NCBI GenBank assembly: GCA_036274895.1
Contig: DASUEU010000018.1
Coordinates: forward strand, 1-64,000
DNA from: CALMKX01 sp036274895
GTDB taxonomy: Bacteria; Acidobacteriota; Thermoanaerobaculia; Multivoradales; SZUA-115
Direction of reading: 5' to 3'
DNA: 64,000 bases
The stretch's first letter is position 1, and each line of letters opens with the position of its first letter. Positions 62,323 to 64,000 of this stretch are shown here, one piece after another. A program made the translations under genes and the position numbers. Below the pieces are notes generated by a model. That model had not been told where the DNA came from, did no database searches, and worked only from the letters and a program-made list of their open reading frames with translations.

Positions 62323-63057
62323 TTACTGCAGGGTGAAGTTGACGGTCAGCGTGAAGTACACGGCGACCGGTCGGTTATTGAGCATCGCAGGCCTGAACTT
62401 CCACTTCTTCACCGCCTCGACGGCTGCCTGGTCGAGACCCAAGGGAAGAGGCTTCAAGACCTTGACGTTGGTCACGTTGCCGCTGGCGTCGATGACCGCC
62501 TCGACGATCACGATGCCCTGGATCCGCGCGCGTCGCGCGGCTTCGGGATAGACCGGATTGACCTTGGTGATGGCCTCCGGCTTGGAGATGTTGCCGCCGA
62601 CTCGGAGGATCTCTTCCTTCTCCGGCACGGGCTCGACCGCCCCGACCACTCCGCCCACGGTGCCACCGAGGACGCCGCCCTCGACACCACCCTCGACGCC
62701 GCCCTCGACGCCGTAGTCGACGCCGGTGTCCTCGACCACTTCGGTTTGCTTGGGGATCTCCTGGGGGATCTCCACCGGCTGCACCGGCTCCTTGGGGACG
62801 ATGACCTCCGGCTTGGGCGTCTCGATCTTTGGCTTCGGTGCCGGTGGAGGCGGAGGTGGGGGCGGAGGCGGAGGGGCCGCAGCCTGGAAGAAGCTCACCC
62901 GGATCGGCGGCTCGGCGACCGGCGGCACGTTCCACACCTGGGCGAACACCGCGCCCGCCATCCACATGGCGTTGACGCCGAGGGAGATCAGCATCGCCCA
63001 GTAACGCCACTTCGGCCGGGGCCTCTTGATCGTCTCAACGAGGGAGTTCTCGAACAT
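62323..63057 (-). CDS. tonB: TonB energy-transducing protein
   Basis: The 244-residue protein spans the periplasm from one N-terminal TM helix (~20-40). A run of eleven prolines (~62-72), a Lys/Pro/Glu region and a glycine-rich GVEGG repeat make the flexible spacer. The C-terminal domain (~155-244) shows the TonB pattern VNPVYPEAARRARIQGIVIV, then AVEAVKKWKFRPAMLNNRPV. It passes energy from ExbB/ExbD to outer-membrane receptors, none of which is in this window. Confidence 0.94.
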   Translation of the reverse strand: MFENSLVETIKRPRPKWRYWAMLISLGVNAMWMAGAVFAQVWNVPPVAEPPIRVSFFQAAAPPPPPPPPPPPAPKPKIETPKPEVIVPKEPVQPVEIPQEIPKQTEVVEDTGVDYGVEGGVEGGVEGGVLGGTVGGVVGAVEPVPEKEEILRVGGNISKPEAITKVNPVYPEAARRARIQGIVIVEAVIDASGNVTNVKVLKPLPLGLDQAAVEAVKKWKFRPAMLNNRPVAVYFTLTVNFTLQ

Positions 63058-63095
63058 TCCTGGTCTCTCCTGGGCGAGCTCGGGGGAGGTGCGGC

Positions 63096-63950
63096 TCAGC
63101 GAGCGGCCGGTGCCTGCGCTGCTGCCTTCTCCGCCGCCTCTCGTTCCTTCTTTTCCTTTTCCAGCTGAGCCTGGCGGATCGCCTTGGCCTTCTCCTGGTA
63201 TACCTTGGCTTCTTCGACGATCAGCGCCGCCTTCTCCAGGTCCGGCTCCATGTTCGCCTTCACGCGCAGGAGCAGGCCGTAGTAGACGTTGGCCTCGAAG
63301 TAGTCGGGCTTGATCTTGAGCGCGTCCGCCTCGGCCGCGAGCCCCATCGCCACGGCTTCTGCGCGCTGCTCCGGGGTCAGCTTCGGATCCCGATAGGCCT
63401 TGTCCCAGCAGATGGCGGCGATGCCGTGGAAGAGCTCGGCGTCGGGCTTGGGCTGACGGCGGATGTACTGGAGGGATTCGGTGAGGCGGCCGGCCTTCAT
63501 CAGGATGGTGGCGTAGGCCTTGGTGGCGTCCGGGTCACCCGGCTTCTCGCGCAGGATGCTCGTCAGTCTGGCGAGAGCCTCGTCATAGCGCTCGGTGTTG
63601 AGCAGGGTGGTCAGCAGGTACTCGCGGACCTTCTCGTCTTTCGGAAACGCGGCGAGGTACTTCTCGAAGGCATCGATCGCGGTGGTGGCGAACTTGAGGT
63701 TCTCTGCCGACTTGTCACCGGGGCGGTAGAGCGCCATGGCCGAGAGCCCCACACTGCGCCACGCCGGCTTGAAGCCCGGGTCGAGCTGAAGACCCTTCTG
63801 GAACTGGTCCAGCGCCTTTTTGTAGTCCTCGGCCTCGTAGAGACGGTTGCCTTCCTTCAGCTCGATCCGCGCCTGCAACCTGCCGCACCCGGAGGCGAGC
63901 ACGAGGGCAAGCGGCAACAGCAGCAAGAGGGGCTTTCGGGAGCTTCGCAT
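63096..63950 (-). CDS. TPR lipoprotein heading the tonB-exb operon
   Basis: The 284-residue product has a lipobox LVLASGC (Cys22). Tetratricopeptide units follow (GNRLYEAEDYKKALDQFQKG, NTERYDEALARLTSILREKP), with a long charged C-terminal helix (about 235-284) rich in Lys, Glu and Ala. It starts the minus-strand operon TPR-tonB-exbB-exbD-exbD, with 38 bp to tonB. TPR proteins next to tonB are common; a role in organising the TonB complex in the periplasm is plausible but unproven. Confidence 0.85.
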   Translation of the reverse strand: MRSSRKPLLLLLPLALVLASGCGRLQARIELKEGNRLYEAEDYKKALDQFQKGLQLDPGFKPAWRSVGLSAMALYRPGDKSAENLKFATTAIDAFEKYLAAFPKDEKVREYLLTTLLNTERYDEALARLTSILREKPGDPDATKAYATILMKAGRLTESLQYIRRQPKPDAELFHGIAAICWDKAYRDPKLTPEQRAEAVAMGLAAEADALKIKPDYFEANVYYGLLLRVKANMEPDLEKAALIVEEAKVYQEKAKAIRQAQLEKEKKEREAAEKAAAQAPAAR

Positions 63951-64000
63951 AGGGGATTCCGCCGTCGTAAGAGAAGTGGTCCGAACCGTTCGGCTTCGAC

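Noticed and set aside
62839..62875. Poly-proline codons in tonB as a sequencing or repeat artefact
   Set aside because: A proline-rich spacer is normal for TonB and the frame stays open through to a standard C-terminal domain.

Overview
The window is high-GC bacterial chromosome with a double-membrane (diderm) cell plan: a TonB/ExbB/ExbD system, an Omp85-type barrel, many lipoprotein and signal-peptide precursors, and sigma-54 and two-component regulators. The gene mix (long-form Pst permeases, choice-of-anchor B and DNRLRE-type secreted proteins, and a secreted protein whose C-terminal domain I associate with Acidobacteriota such as Thermoanaerobaculia) suggests an acidobacterial relative. 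That placement is inference; no rRNA or tRNA gene was found to confirm it. No CRISPR array was seen.

Left part (1-15 kb). After a gene-poor end with a tandem 19-bp repeat comes a secreted protein, a small TPR protein, and the phosphate uptake operon pstS-pstC-pstA-pstB. It has a possible Pho box and a hairpin between pstS and pstC. Convergent to it is a DNA adenine methyltransferase plus PIN-domain nuclease pair in a stretch that looks lower in GC. Topoisomerase IV subunit parE, two small envelope proteins and a membrane protein follow.

Middle part (15-36 kb) is dominated by secreted enzymes. There is an alpha-amylase with a starch-binding domain, a Kelch lipoprotein, and a 1350-residue lipoprotein that fuses three muropeptide-recycling activities (GH3 N-acetylglucosaminidase, a serine beta-lactamase-fold hydrolase and a DUF1343/NamZ-type muramidase). 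A NarL-type regulator is translationally coupled to a histidine kinase whose TPR domain lies after the membrane segment. A zinc carboxypeptidase, a choice-of-anchor B protein and a subtilisin-like protease all end in the same ~188-residue module.

Core block (36-43 kb): a long minus-strand operon rpsP-khpA-rimM-trmD-rplS-rnhB, continuing into a large TPR protein and an NAD-type isocitrate dehydrogenase. Next to it are a DUF1906/GH25-like protein and a four-gene operon that joins an Omp85-like barrel, a secreted protein, an NtrY-like kinase and an NtrC-like regulator.

Accessory block (48.7-55.2 kb): four tightly coupled genes encode an alpha/beta hydrolase, a CHAT-like protein that has lost its cysteine, a CHAT protease and a second caspase-like His/Cys protease. 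They are followed by a VapBC pair. This is the best candidate for an undescribed system. The right end (55-64 kb) carries a divergent DedA protein, an OPT transporter, a membrane pyrophosphatase and the tonB-exbB-exbD-exbD energy-coupling operon headed by a TPR lipoprotein.
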